A stretch of DNA of 64,000 nucleotides from the NCBI GenBank assembly GCA_936936565.1, contig CAKZIX010000125.1, forward strand, positions 15,910 to 79,909, in the 5' to 3' direction. Positions within the stretch are counted from its first letter, which is position 1, and each line of letters starts with the position of its first letter. Origin of the DNA: an uncultured Nocardiaceae bacterium (GTDB lineage Bacteria > Actinomycetota > Actinomycetes > Mycobacteriales > Mycobacteriaceae). Shown here in pieces: positions 57,304 to 64,000 of this stretch. The position numbers and the translations under genes were made by a program. The notes under the pieces are model-generated. The model saw only the letters and a list, made by a program, of their open reading frames with translations, ran no database searches and was not told the origin of the DNA.

Positions 57304-58089
57304 ATGGAACATGCTCGCTGCTCCCGGTGCAAGATCAACAAACCGCTCTCCGAATTCAACCGGAACGCCCGTCGGATCAACGGTCACGACAACAACTGCC
57401 GCACCTGCATGCGCGAACTGGCACGCGCTCGCGAGCAGGCACGCAAGGCTGAAACGGACGTCCCCGCCGAACGGCAGTGCGCAGTCGGTGGGTGCTCCAG
57501 CCGAATCAAGGGTCACGGCTACTGCTCGAAGCACCTTCAGCGGCAAAAGGCACACGGCGACCCGCTCGGCGGCGCAGCGCCACGCGCGCGGACGACGACA
57601 GCGAGATACAGGCCGAAGGGCCTCACGGTCGAGCAGTCGTTCCGGTGGTTCCTGCCGGGCGAGCCGCCGCGCGAGGGTGAATTGTGGTTGTGGCCGGGGC
57701 CGCAAGACGTCAACGGATATGGCTGCTTCGCGCATCACGGAGAGCGGACCTACGCGCACCGAGTGTCGTATGAACTGTTCGTCGGACCGATACCCGGCGG
57801 CCTGGTAGTCCGGCACAAGAACGACATCCCGCTCGATGTGAATCCGCACAACCTCGAAGTGGGGACGCTCGCCGACAACCGAATGGATTGCGTCGAGCGC
57901 GAGAGAGTTCGCAGCGCACGCGGCGAGCATCAGGGCAGCCACAAATTGACCGAGGCCGAAGTCGTGAAGATCCGCTACCTGTACGCACTCGGTGGCTACA
58001 CCTACCCACTGCTCGCGGAGCGATTTGGGGTGACCCCCACCGCGATCGGGAAGGTTGTCCGGCGCAACCTCTGGAAGCACATCGAATAG
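57304..58089 (+). CDS. HNH homing endonuclease-like protein
   Basis: 261 residues. An N-terminal zinc finger (CSRCKINKPLSEFNR, CRTC), a second cysteine set (CAVGGCSSRIKGHGYCSKH), then the HNH core: LWLWPGPQDVNGYGCF, AHRVSYELFVGPIPGGLVVR, HKNDIPLDVNPHNLEVG. The C-terminus has a DNA-binding helix (YPLLAERFGVTPTAIGKVVR). It breaks the run of minor tail genes, as free-standing homing endonucleases do. Confidence 0.88.
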   Translation: MEHARCSRCKINKPLSEFNRNARRINGHDNNCRTCMRELARAREQARKAETDVPAERQCAVGGCSSRIKGHGYCSKHLQRQKAHGDPLGGAAPRARTTTARYRPKGLTVEQSFRWFLPGEPPREGELWLWPGPQDVNGYGCFAHHGERTYAHRVSYELFVGPIPGGLVVRHKNDIPLDVNPHNLEVGTLADNRMDCVERERVRSARGEHQGSHKLTEAEVVKIRYLYALGGYTYPLLAERFGVTPTAIGKVVRRNLWKHIE

Positions 58090-58111
58090 GGGCAACACGA
58101 AAGGCGGTGCA

Positions 58112-59206
58112 GTGGTAGACCTTTCATTTCCTGCGCAGGTCACGATCACGCGCGAAGTCGACCCGTACGGCCTGCCAGTCACTCGCGCCGACCTCGACGT
58201 GAGCGACACCGTCAAGGCGCTACCGCTACCGTCCGGGCCCGCGGGGGAGCAGGGCCCGCGCGGGCGGCCGATGCCGCCGTTCCGCAAGCAGGGCACCATC
58301 GCCAATGCGGCCGCGCGCCCGACCGGACTCACGCCTGCCGACGACGGCAAATGGTGGCACCGGCTCGACACCGACGGCATGGACGTCTGGACGGCAGAAT
58401 TGGGCTGGGTGCACTCGCCGGACTGCGTTGGCCCGGTCGGCCCGGTCGGGCCGGCGAATACGCTCGCGGTCACCGAGACGATCTCCGATCCGGCGTTGCG
58501 AAACGCCGCCGTCGTGCTCACTGGCGACGGCGCCGCGCAGGCGGCGAAGGTCACCGCACCAGCGGGGCTCAAGGGCATCAAGGGGCCGAACGGCGTCAGC
58601 GGTCCGGTGCGTCAAGCGCCAGACATGGACCAGACGCAGGGCTTCGCAAAGCATTCCGCTTTCGGGTGGCAGCGCAACAAGCGCGCTTTCAGGGCGATGC
58701 CGCCGCCGGTGATCTACGGACCGTGGGCAAAGTACAGCAGCGACCTGCCGCCCGACCCGGCATTCGCGAACGTCGACACGATCGAGGTAACGACGATCGA
58801 CATTCCCGCGCTGCCTTTCGCGTGGCGCCCGCGAGTAACGGGCCGACTCCAGGTGTGGGGCAGCGATCACCAGCCGCCAGGATTCCCGCACCTGTGGGCA
58901 CGGCTCGGCGACTGGTCGGGCCCGGCCGTCGCAATGGGCCTGTGCAGCTTCCGCGTGATGTGGGTCGACGCGATCCTGCGGCCCTATTACTCCGAGACGG
59001 GCGGCGTCGCCACGGCGGCCGAGTACGGCAAGTCGGTGCGCATGTCGCCGAACTCGAAGGTTGGCATCGTCGCGCCCGAGCAGCCGGCCACGATCTATTT
59101 CCGCGTCGAGCGGGCCAAGGGCACGAATACGGGCGGCGCGTCGCATATCAGCTACCAGCGCGCGGGTGCCTATCTGCAAGTCGAAGCGATTCCGGTGCGC
59201 CTGTGA
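58112..59206 (+). CDS. Minor tail protein with collagen-like segments
   Basis: 364 residues from a GTG with AAGGCGG upstream. Gly-X-Y segments are present: GPAGEQGPRGRP, GPVGPVGPAN and GLKGIKGPNGVSGP. The C-terminal half is a beta-rich domain (VTGRLQVWGSDHQPPGFPHL). Likely trimeric fibre or tip protein. Confidence 0.8.
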   Translation: MVDLSFPAQVTITREVDPYGLPVTRADLDVSDTVKALPLPSGPAGEQGPRGRPMPPFRKQGTIANAAARPTGLTPADDGKWWHRLDTDGMDVWTAELGWVHSPDCVGPVGPVGPANTLAVTETISDPALRNAAVVLTGDGAAQAAKVTAPAGLKGIKGPNGVSGPVRQAPDMDQTQGFAKHSAFGWQRNKRAFRAMPPPVIYGPWAKYSSDLPPDPAFANVDTIEVTTIDIPALPFAWRPRVTGRLQVWGSDHQPPGFPHLWARLGDWSGPAVAMGLCSFRVMWVDAILRPYYSETGGVATAAEYGKSVRMSPNSKVGIVAPEQPATIYFRVERAKGTNTGGASHISYQRAGAYLQVEAIPVRL

Positions 59207-59228
59207 ATCCGCAAGGGAGGCAACAGTA

Positions 59229-60308
59229 ATGCCCGAACCCCCGATTACTGTCGGCGAGTACCTCGCCAATGTCCACATTCGCGGTGTCGACGACGGCGTC
59301 GGAATGCCCAACGCGGTCAACAGCTTTCAGATAACGCCGACCGACGGCATGATCGAGCTGCGCGCAGGCAACCCAGGCCCGGCGGGCCCGGAGGGGCCGG
59401 CGGCGTGGCCGGTGCGCTGGCGTGGCGACGTAGCGGACATGGTCGCGCTCAACGCAATTCGGCCGACACTCGGGCTCGCACACAAGGGCTACAGCTATCG
59501 CGTCGTCGGCCCACCGGGCGACCCGCTCGCCAACGCGATGATGTACTGGGACGGCGAGACCTTCTACCCGTTCCTGGACGCGTTCGGGTCGGCCGGCCCG
59601 CAGGGCGCGCCGAACTCGCTGACGGTCGGCACCGTGACGACTCTTGCCGAGGGCGCCTCGGCGACCTTCTCGATCACGGGCAGCTCGCCGAATCAGGTTG
59701 TGAACGCGGGACTTCCGCGTGGCCCACAGGGCGAGCAGGGCGACCCCGGCGGGCCCGGACCTATCATGGCCGCGCCGGACGTCGACAACACCGTGACGCT
59801 CGGCCAAGACTTCGGCCTACTCTGGGATGCCGCCTCGAGCAAGTTCATTCCCAAGCCGTACCCCGGCATCCGCGGGCCGTGGGGCCTCGGAGAATCGGGA
59901 TTCTCGACCGGCTCGAACGTCGCCGCGTCGAGCTCGACCATCGGGCAGATCACCATTCCTCCCCAATCGGCAGCGTGGCGCCCGCGCATCGAGGGCGGCG
60001 TCTCGACGCAATGCCACGTGCAGAGCGTCGGCGAATCTCGCGTCGACGTCGAGGTGCGAATCGGCTCGGCCACAGGCCAAATCGTCGCCATCGGGTTCGG
60101 ATTCCCGTCGGCGAACTGGTGGCGCTCGGCCTTCATCCCGTACTTCGCATCCGCGATGACCCCCGACAGCGCCGTCGGCGTCGTCCCGGCCAACACCACC
60201 ACGACGCTCTTCGTCGTCATCAATCGCAACCTCGGCACGCGCAACTACAGCTGGACCAACTCGGCCGCGAACATGATGGTCTACGCCCAGACGGTCTACG
60301 CCCCGTAA
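59229..60308 (+). CDS. Minor tail protein with collagen-like segments (second)
   Basis: 359 residues. Same plan as the previous protein: NPGPAGPEGPA, GSAGPQGAPN, GPQGEQGDPGGPGP, then a beta-rich head domain (AAWRPRIEGGVSTQCHVQSV). The two C-terminal domains share the AWRPR start and look like diverged copies. Confidence 0.8.
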   Translation: MPEPPITVGEYLANVHIRGVDDGVGMPNAVNSFQITPTDGMIELRAGNPGPAGPEGPAAWPVRWRGDVADMVALNAIRPTLGLAHKGYSYRVVGPPGDPLANAMMYWDGETFYPFLDAFGSAGPQGAPNSLTVGTVTTLAEGASATFSITGSSPNQVVNAGLPRGPQGEQGDPGGPGPIMAAPDVDNTVTLGQDFGLLWDAASSKFIPKPYPGIRGPWGLGESGFSTGSNVAASSSTIGQITIPPQSAAWRPRIEGGVSTQCHVQSVGESRVDVEVRIGSATGQIVAIGFGFPSANWWRSAFIPYFASAMTPDSAVGVVPANTTTTLFVVINRNLGTRNYSWTNSAANMMVYAQTVYAP

Positions 60309-60340
60309 TCCCCACTCGCACAACGAGAAAGGTGAAATCG

Positions 60341-61165
60341 ATGGCTGATCCCATCTGGCTGCCCGACGTCCTGCGCGCCGCCGGACTCACCGTCCACGAA
60401 TACCCCGGATGGCGGGACCGTGGCCACGGCGACTTCGGCACGATCTGGGGCGTCGTCTGCCACCACACCGGCAGCTTCGGCGAAACCCCGCGTGGCATCG
60501 CCGAACACCCCTCGCTCGGGCTCGCCTCGCAGCTCTACCTCGGCCGCGACGGCGCCTACACGGTCTGCGGCGCCGGCATCGCCTGGCATGCGGGCGCGGG
60601 CTCGTGGCCCGGCATCACGAACGGCAACGCGAACCAGGTCACGATCGGCATCGAAGCGGCCAACGACGGCGGAGGCTCGCCGGGCAAGCCGCATCGCGCG
60701 AGCTGGTCCGACGCGCAGTACGACGCCTATGTGCGTGGCGTCGCCGCGATCCTGCGCCACCTCCGCCTACCCGCCTCGCGCGCCATCGCACATCGCGAGT
60801 GGGCGGGCCCCGCGCAGGGCAAGTGGGACCCCGGCGCGATCGACATGGACATCTTCCGCCGCGACGTCCAAGCGCTCATCGACCGCAAACCCGCACCGAC
60901 ACAAGGAGGTTCCGCCATGTCCGACGGATGGGGCGACCCGATCGTCAACCTGCAAGGCGACAAGGTCAGCCGCGAGGATCTGCTCAAGTACGTGGACCTA
61001 CACGCCGGACAGATCCTCGACCAACTCGGCGGGCTCGGCACCAGCCGCGGCGCCGACTTCCCCGGCTGGCCGCAGCTCGGCGGGCGCACGATCGTCGACA
61101 TGCTCGCAGCAATCGGCGAGAAGCTCGGCGTTCCGGGAGCGCGTGATCCGAAGCGGGGCAAGTGA
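60341..61165 (+). CDS. Endolysin: N-acetylmuramoyl-L-alanine amidase
   Basis: 274 residues with a GAGAAAGGTGA ribosome site. Amidase_2 domain at residues about 20-180: His41/His42 (VVCHHTG), Glu105 (IGIEAAN), His151 (AHREWAGP) and Asp163 (KWDPG) supply the zinc ligands and catalytic residues. The C-terminal 80 residues form a separate part (DPIVNLQGDKVSREDLLKYV), perhaps for wall binding. It cuts the peptide from the glycan strand at lysis. Confidence 0.93.
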   Translation: MADPIWLPDVLRAAGLTVHEYPGWRDRGHGDFGTIWGVVCHHTGSFGETPRGIAEHPSLGLASQLYLGRDGAYTVCGAGIAWHAGAGSWPGITNGNANQVTIGIEAANDGGGSPGKPHRASWSDAQYDAYVRGVAAILRHLRLPASRAIAHREWAGPAQGKWDPGAIDMDIFRRDVQALIDRKPAPTQGGSAMSDGWGDPIVNLQGDKVSREDLLKYVDLHAGQILDQLGGLGTSRGADFPGWPQLGGRTIVDMLAAIGEKLGVPGARDPKRGK

Positions 61166-61419
61166 TGTCGACGTACTGGCTCGACGTGCTCGACCGCGCG
61201 GCGCGCACTTTCTGCCAGACGGCTGCGGGCGTGCTGGCAGCCAACGCAATCGGGGTGCTCGACGTCGATTGGCAAGCGGTCGCGTCAGTTTCGGCTACCG
61301 CGGCCCTGGCGTCGCTGATGTCGAGCATCGGCGCGCGCGGCTTCGGCTACGACCGCACAACCGCGTCGATCGTTCCCGATGTCGGCGAGATTCCCAGCGG
61401 CAAGCGGGGCCGCGCATGA
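61165..61419 (+). CDS. Holin (r1t-like)
   Basis: 84 residues from an ATG overlapping the endolysin stop. WLDVLDRAARTFCQTAAGVL and VDWQAVASVSATAALASLMS are the r1t-type holin pattern with two membrane helices. It releases the endolysin to the wall. Confidence 0.85.
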   Translation: MSTYWLDVLDRAARTFCQTAAGVLAANAIGVLDVDWQAVASVSATAALASLMSSIGARGFGYDRTTASIVPDVGEIPSGKRGRA

Positions 61420-61712
61420 CCGAGATCATCGCGGCGGTCATGGCACTGATCGCTGCCGTAACCGGCTCGGCGGCAACGATTATCGCTGCCCTGCGCCGGG
61501 TTGCCGACGGCAATTACGACGCCCTCGAAAAGCGTGTGCGCGACCTCGAGACGCACACCGACGCGCAGGACCGCGCAATCTTCGCGCTCCAGAAATGGAA
61601 GCTCGCCGCGCGGCACTACATCGCGACGCTGCGCGGCACGCTGGCCGATCGCGGCATCCCGTCGCCCGAGCCTCCGCACGATCTCGAGCTGGACGAAAGG
61701 CGAGCGCCGTGA
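61416..61712 (+). CDS. Second lysis-region membrane protein with coiled coil
   Basis: 98 residues. One N-terminal membrane helix (IIAAVMALIAAVTGSAATII), then a charged coiled coil (ALEKRVRDLETHTDAQDRAI). Such proteins often follow the holin in actinophages and may be an accessory holin or lysis regulator. Confidence 0.75.
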   Translation: MTEIIAAVMALIAAVTGSAATIIAALRRVADGNYDALEKRVRDLETHTDAQDRAIFALQKWKLAARHYIATLRGTLADRGIPSPEPPHDLELDERRAP

Positions 61713-63184
61713 GCACGCTGCAACCGCTGAAGTACGGCAAGGTGATCGGGCGCGCGCTCGCGATCGTCGCCGACGGCCCCGACGAGGACGAGCACCCCAT
61801 CGCAGGCGGTTACCCCGACGCGGTGCCCGTCACCGGCTCGGTAACCTTCACGCCGCGCGTGAACCCCTACGTGCTCGTGGCCGGCGCGACACCCGCACCC
61901 GCGACGGTGTTTCCGCTGTCGATCACGGCCGTCATCGACGGTGCGGGCTACCTCACCCACAACGGCAAGCGCGGCGTTTTCTTGCTCGTGCCCAGCGTGG
62001 AGACGAACCCGTCGGCGTGGACGTACAGGGTGCACTACGACATCGCGTACGAGGGCAAGGCAATCCCGGTGCCGGACTTCGACATCAACATCGTCGAGTA
62101 CCTTCCGGGCCCTGGCGCTCCGTCGAACCCCGACCCGGGCTCGACGGCGGTGGACCTCACCACGGTCACGCCGGTCTTCCCCTCGCCGGGCAATCCCGTC
62201 ATCGTCGGCCCGCAGGGTGAGGGGCTCCAGATCGACGGCAAGGTCGCCACCTACGCCGCGCTGCCCGCGACGCCGGCCGAGGGCGACGGCGCCCAGTACG
62301 TCGTAGCCGCCGACGGCCTGCTGTACGTGTACCGGACCGGTACCGGGTGGATGGCCGACGGGCAGGGCGTCGTGATTCGCGGCCCGCAGGGTCCGGCGGG
62401 CGCGGACGGCGCGACCGCGGACGAGATGCTGACCGCCGAGTATTTCGAGGGCGACCTGAACGCGGCTCCGCTCGGCTGGGTCACATTCAACGAGACCCTG
62501 TCGACGAACGACCCCGCGATCGGCAACGGGGCGCTGCTCACCGTCGGTAACGGCACCGACGCCAAACAGCAGATCGTCTACGCCACCGATTCCGGCCGGT
62601 TGGCGACGCGGCTGTGGTTCGACGATGTAGTGCAGTGGCGGCCGTGGTTCGTGACCTACCCCGGCCATGAGGCGTGGGCGGACATCACGGGCAAGCCGGC
62701 GACGTTCCCGCCGGACGCGCACGCGCATGCCATCGCGGACACCACCGGATTGCAGGCGGCGCTCGACGGGAAGGTTGCGACCAGCGACCCGCGGCTGACC
62801 GACCAGCGTGCGCCGACGGCGGCCGGGCAGGTCTACGACGTCGAGTACGTGCACACCGTGGGACCGCGCGCGACCGGCGCCGGCAACGGCGCACCGATGG
62901 GGGTGAAGCTGCGCCGCGCGGTGCGGTTCACCGAGGTCACCTACCGCGGCGCGACCGCGGACGCGTCCGGGAACCTGGTCGTGGAGCTGCGCAAGAACGG
63001 TGTCGCTGTGTCCGGGACGTCGAAGACGATCGCGGCGGCCGACCAGACCGCCGGCGGCGCGAACGCGACGAACACCGGCACCTGGGATTTCGCGGCGGGC
63101 GATGTGCTGCTGCCGTGGATCACCGGCGTCGGCGCCACCCCAGGATCCGGGCTGATCGCCGATATCAAGGGGGTGACGCTCTGA
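61709..63184 (+). CDS. Tail fibre/minor tail protein
   Basis: 491 residues from a GTG. N-terminal beta domain (YGKVIGRALAIVADGPDEDE), a middle with GPQGPAGADG collagen-like text, and HAHAIADTTGLQAALDGKVA, the short helical segment common in phage fibres. Being after the lysis genes is a known place for receptor-binding fibre genes. Confidence 0.78.
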   Translation: MSTLQPLKYGKVIGRALAIVADGPDEDEHPIAGGYPDAVPVTGSVTFTPRVNPYVLVAGATPAPATVFPLSITAVIDGAGYLTHNGKRGVFLLVPSVETNPSAWTYRVHYDIAYEGKAIPVPDFDINIVEYLPGPGAPSNPDPGSTAVDLTTVTPVFPSPGNPVIVGPQGEGLQIDGKVATYAALPATPAEGDGAQYVVAADGLLYVYRTGTGWMADGQGVVIRGPQGPAGADGATADEMLTAEYFEGDLNAAPLGWVTFNETLSTNDPAIGNGALLTVGNGTDAKQQIVYATDSGRLATRLWFDDVVQWRPWFVTYPGHEAWADITGKPATFPPDAHAHAIADTTGLQAALDGKVATSDPRLTDQRAPTAAGQVYDVEYVHTVGPRATGAGNGAPMGVKLRRAVRFTEVTYRGATADASGNLVVELRKNGVAVSGTSKTIAAADQTAGGANATNTGTWDFAAGDVLLPWITGVGATPGSGLIADIKGVTL

Positions 63185-63585
63185 TGCTGCTGTTCGTCGG
63201 GGGTGGCTCACTGAAGCCCACCAAGATGGGCGCCTACCTGGGTAGTGCCCAGAACGGTGGCGGCACCACGCCCACCAAGATCGCGCTGAACACCATCGAT
63301 CCCGCTTACCCTGCGACGAACCTCGTCAGCAACGGCCTCGTCGTGGACAACGCGGGCAGCATCACGATCACCGCGCGGGCCGCGTACCCGTTCAATATCC
63401 AAGTGCAGATCCGGGTCAACGGCGTGACGGTCGCGACCGGCAACAGCGGGAATCCGTCGACGGCGAACTACACCTACGTGGCGGCGGCCGGCGACCAGAT
63501 CACGCTGTGGGAGACCGACAGCCTGAGCGGCCAAGCGATCACCACAGGCGCCGCGAACACCTGGCTGCACTACGACCCGAACTGA
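63184..63585 (+). CDS. Small tail fibre-associated protein
   Basis: 133 residues with TGATG start. Beta-sandwich text (GSITITARAAYPFNIQVQIR, GDQITLWETDSLSGQAITTG). Probably a fibre tip or attachment domain; it ends the late operon just before a strong terminator. Confidence 0.68.
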   Translation: MLLFVGGGSLKPTKMGAYLGSAQNGGGTTPTKIALNTIDPAYPATNLVSNGLVVDNAGSITITARAAYPFNIQVQIRVNGVTVATGNSGNPSTANYTYVAAAGDQITLWETDSLSGQAITTGAANTWLHYDPN

Positions 63586-63600
63586 CGTTCGCGCAGCGAA

Positions 63601-63637
63601 GAAACCGCCCCCGGCCAAATCGGCCGGGGGCGGTTTC
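63601..63637. terminator. Strong bidirectional terminator ending the late operon
   Basis: Perfect 16-bp arms (63601-63616 and 63622-63637) around a 5-nt loop AAATC, with AAACCG and CGGTTT flanks that give short A and U runs on both strands. It separates the late operon from the convergent HTH gene. Confidence 0.92.
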
Positions 63638-63650
63638 GCGTTGGGGGTGG

Positions 63651-63977
63651 TCAGAGCCAGGTATCGAGGGTTGGGCGCGAGATGCCAGCGGCGTCGGCGA
63701 GTGTGGTCTTGCCGATCGCGCCAGCAGCCCATCGGAGCTGCACGGCCGCGCGCAACTGCTCCCGCGTCGGCAGCTGTTCACGCAGGGGACGTCCGGCGCC
63801 GCCGTGCTGGCCCGCGGCGAGAACCCGCACCAGATCGAGGCCGCGCTCGGCAAGCCACTCGCCAGTGGCGGCGACGAGCGCGATTGCCGCTAGGGCGAGG
63901 GCGTCAACGGTCGCCAATGGCTCGGGGCGCGCCTCTGCCTCGGCGGGGAACTGCTGGGGGGATGCGGTGCTCGACAT
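63651..63977 (-). CDS. Small HTH-containing protein at the right end
   Basis: 108 residues from the ATG at 63977. Helical throughout; the C-terminal part AAGAIGKTTLADAAGISRPT is a helix-turn-helix. CCCCATATGGA (63979-63989), also present in the repressor promoter, directly abuts the start codon and probably overlaps its control region. It is convergent to the late operon and probably lies near the right end of the prophage, so it may be expressed in the lysogen. Confidence 0.7.
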   Translation of the reverse strand: MSSTASPQQFPAEAEARPEPLATVDALALAAIALVAATGEWLAERGLDLVRVLAAGQHGGAGRPLREQLPTREQLRAAVQLRWAAGAIGKTTLADAAGISRPTLDTWL

Positions 63978-64000
63978 ACCCCATATGGAACTTTGCAATG

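Overview
The window is high-GC actinobacterial DNA, about 8.5 kb of host chromosome followed by about 55 kb of one integrated siphovirus-type prophage. The order ftsX - smpB - ssrA, the mycobacterial-type tmRNA, the frequent GTG starts and the leaderless-looking promoters point to the mycolic-acid actinobacteria (Nocardia, Rhodococcus, Gordonia or Mycobacterium relatives). The species cannot be named from the sequence alone.

Host part (1-8500): the 3' end of ftsX, then smpB, a bidirectional terminator at 805-840, and a six-gene operon on the minus strand. That operon holds a Liv-type ABC transporter (two ATPases, two permeases, a lipoprotein receptor) with an acyl-CoA ligase gene in its middle. 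The genes are joined by 4-nt ATGA/GTGA overlaps. An imported carboxylic acid that is activated to a CoA thioester fits this layout better than a plain amino acid. The tmRNA gene ssrA (8127-8500) follows, and its 3' end is the phage attachment site.

Prophage left end and lysogeny module (8501-13900): a tyrosine integrase with tandem arm-type repeats in front of it; a minus-strand block of a lipoprotein, a flavoprotein and an XRE/TPR-like regulator, probably expressed in the lysogen; then a divergent repressor / Cro-like / excisionase-like switch at 12958-13900.

Early and replication region (13902-38765): a long plus-strand operon of overlapping genes. It encodes a WhiB-like protein, a C5 cytosine methyltransferase, a RecE-like exonuclease with a RecT-like annealing protein, a sliding-clamp-like protein, a DUF5131 radical-SAM-like protein, a helicase-DNA methyltransferase fusion, a replication initiator carrying an iteron-like origin inside its gene, a DnaJ-like protein, RusA and many small unknowns. 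A PD-(D/E)XK nuclease-like gene (23955-25214) lies antisense inside this operon and is the best candidate for uncharacterised cargo. A second minus-strand islet (36919-37730) carries a toxin-antitoxin-like pair and an HTH gene facing a promoter covered by a 22-bp operator palindrome.

Late region (38776-63585): a tRNA-Met gene, a P-loop/HNH fusion, then the standard HK97-type order: terminase small and large subunits, portal, protease, capsid, head-tail connectors, major tail protein, tail chaperones with a GGGAAAC -1 frameshift site, a 1226-residue tape measure protein with a peptidase domain, minor tail proteins interrupted by an HNH homing-endonuclease-like gene, amidase endolysin, holin, a second membrane protein and tail fibre-like proteins. 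A strong bidirectional terminator (63601-63637) and a convergent HTH gene end the window. The right attachment site was not seen and probably lies just beyond 64000.
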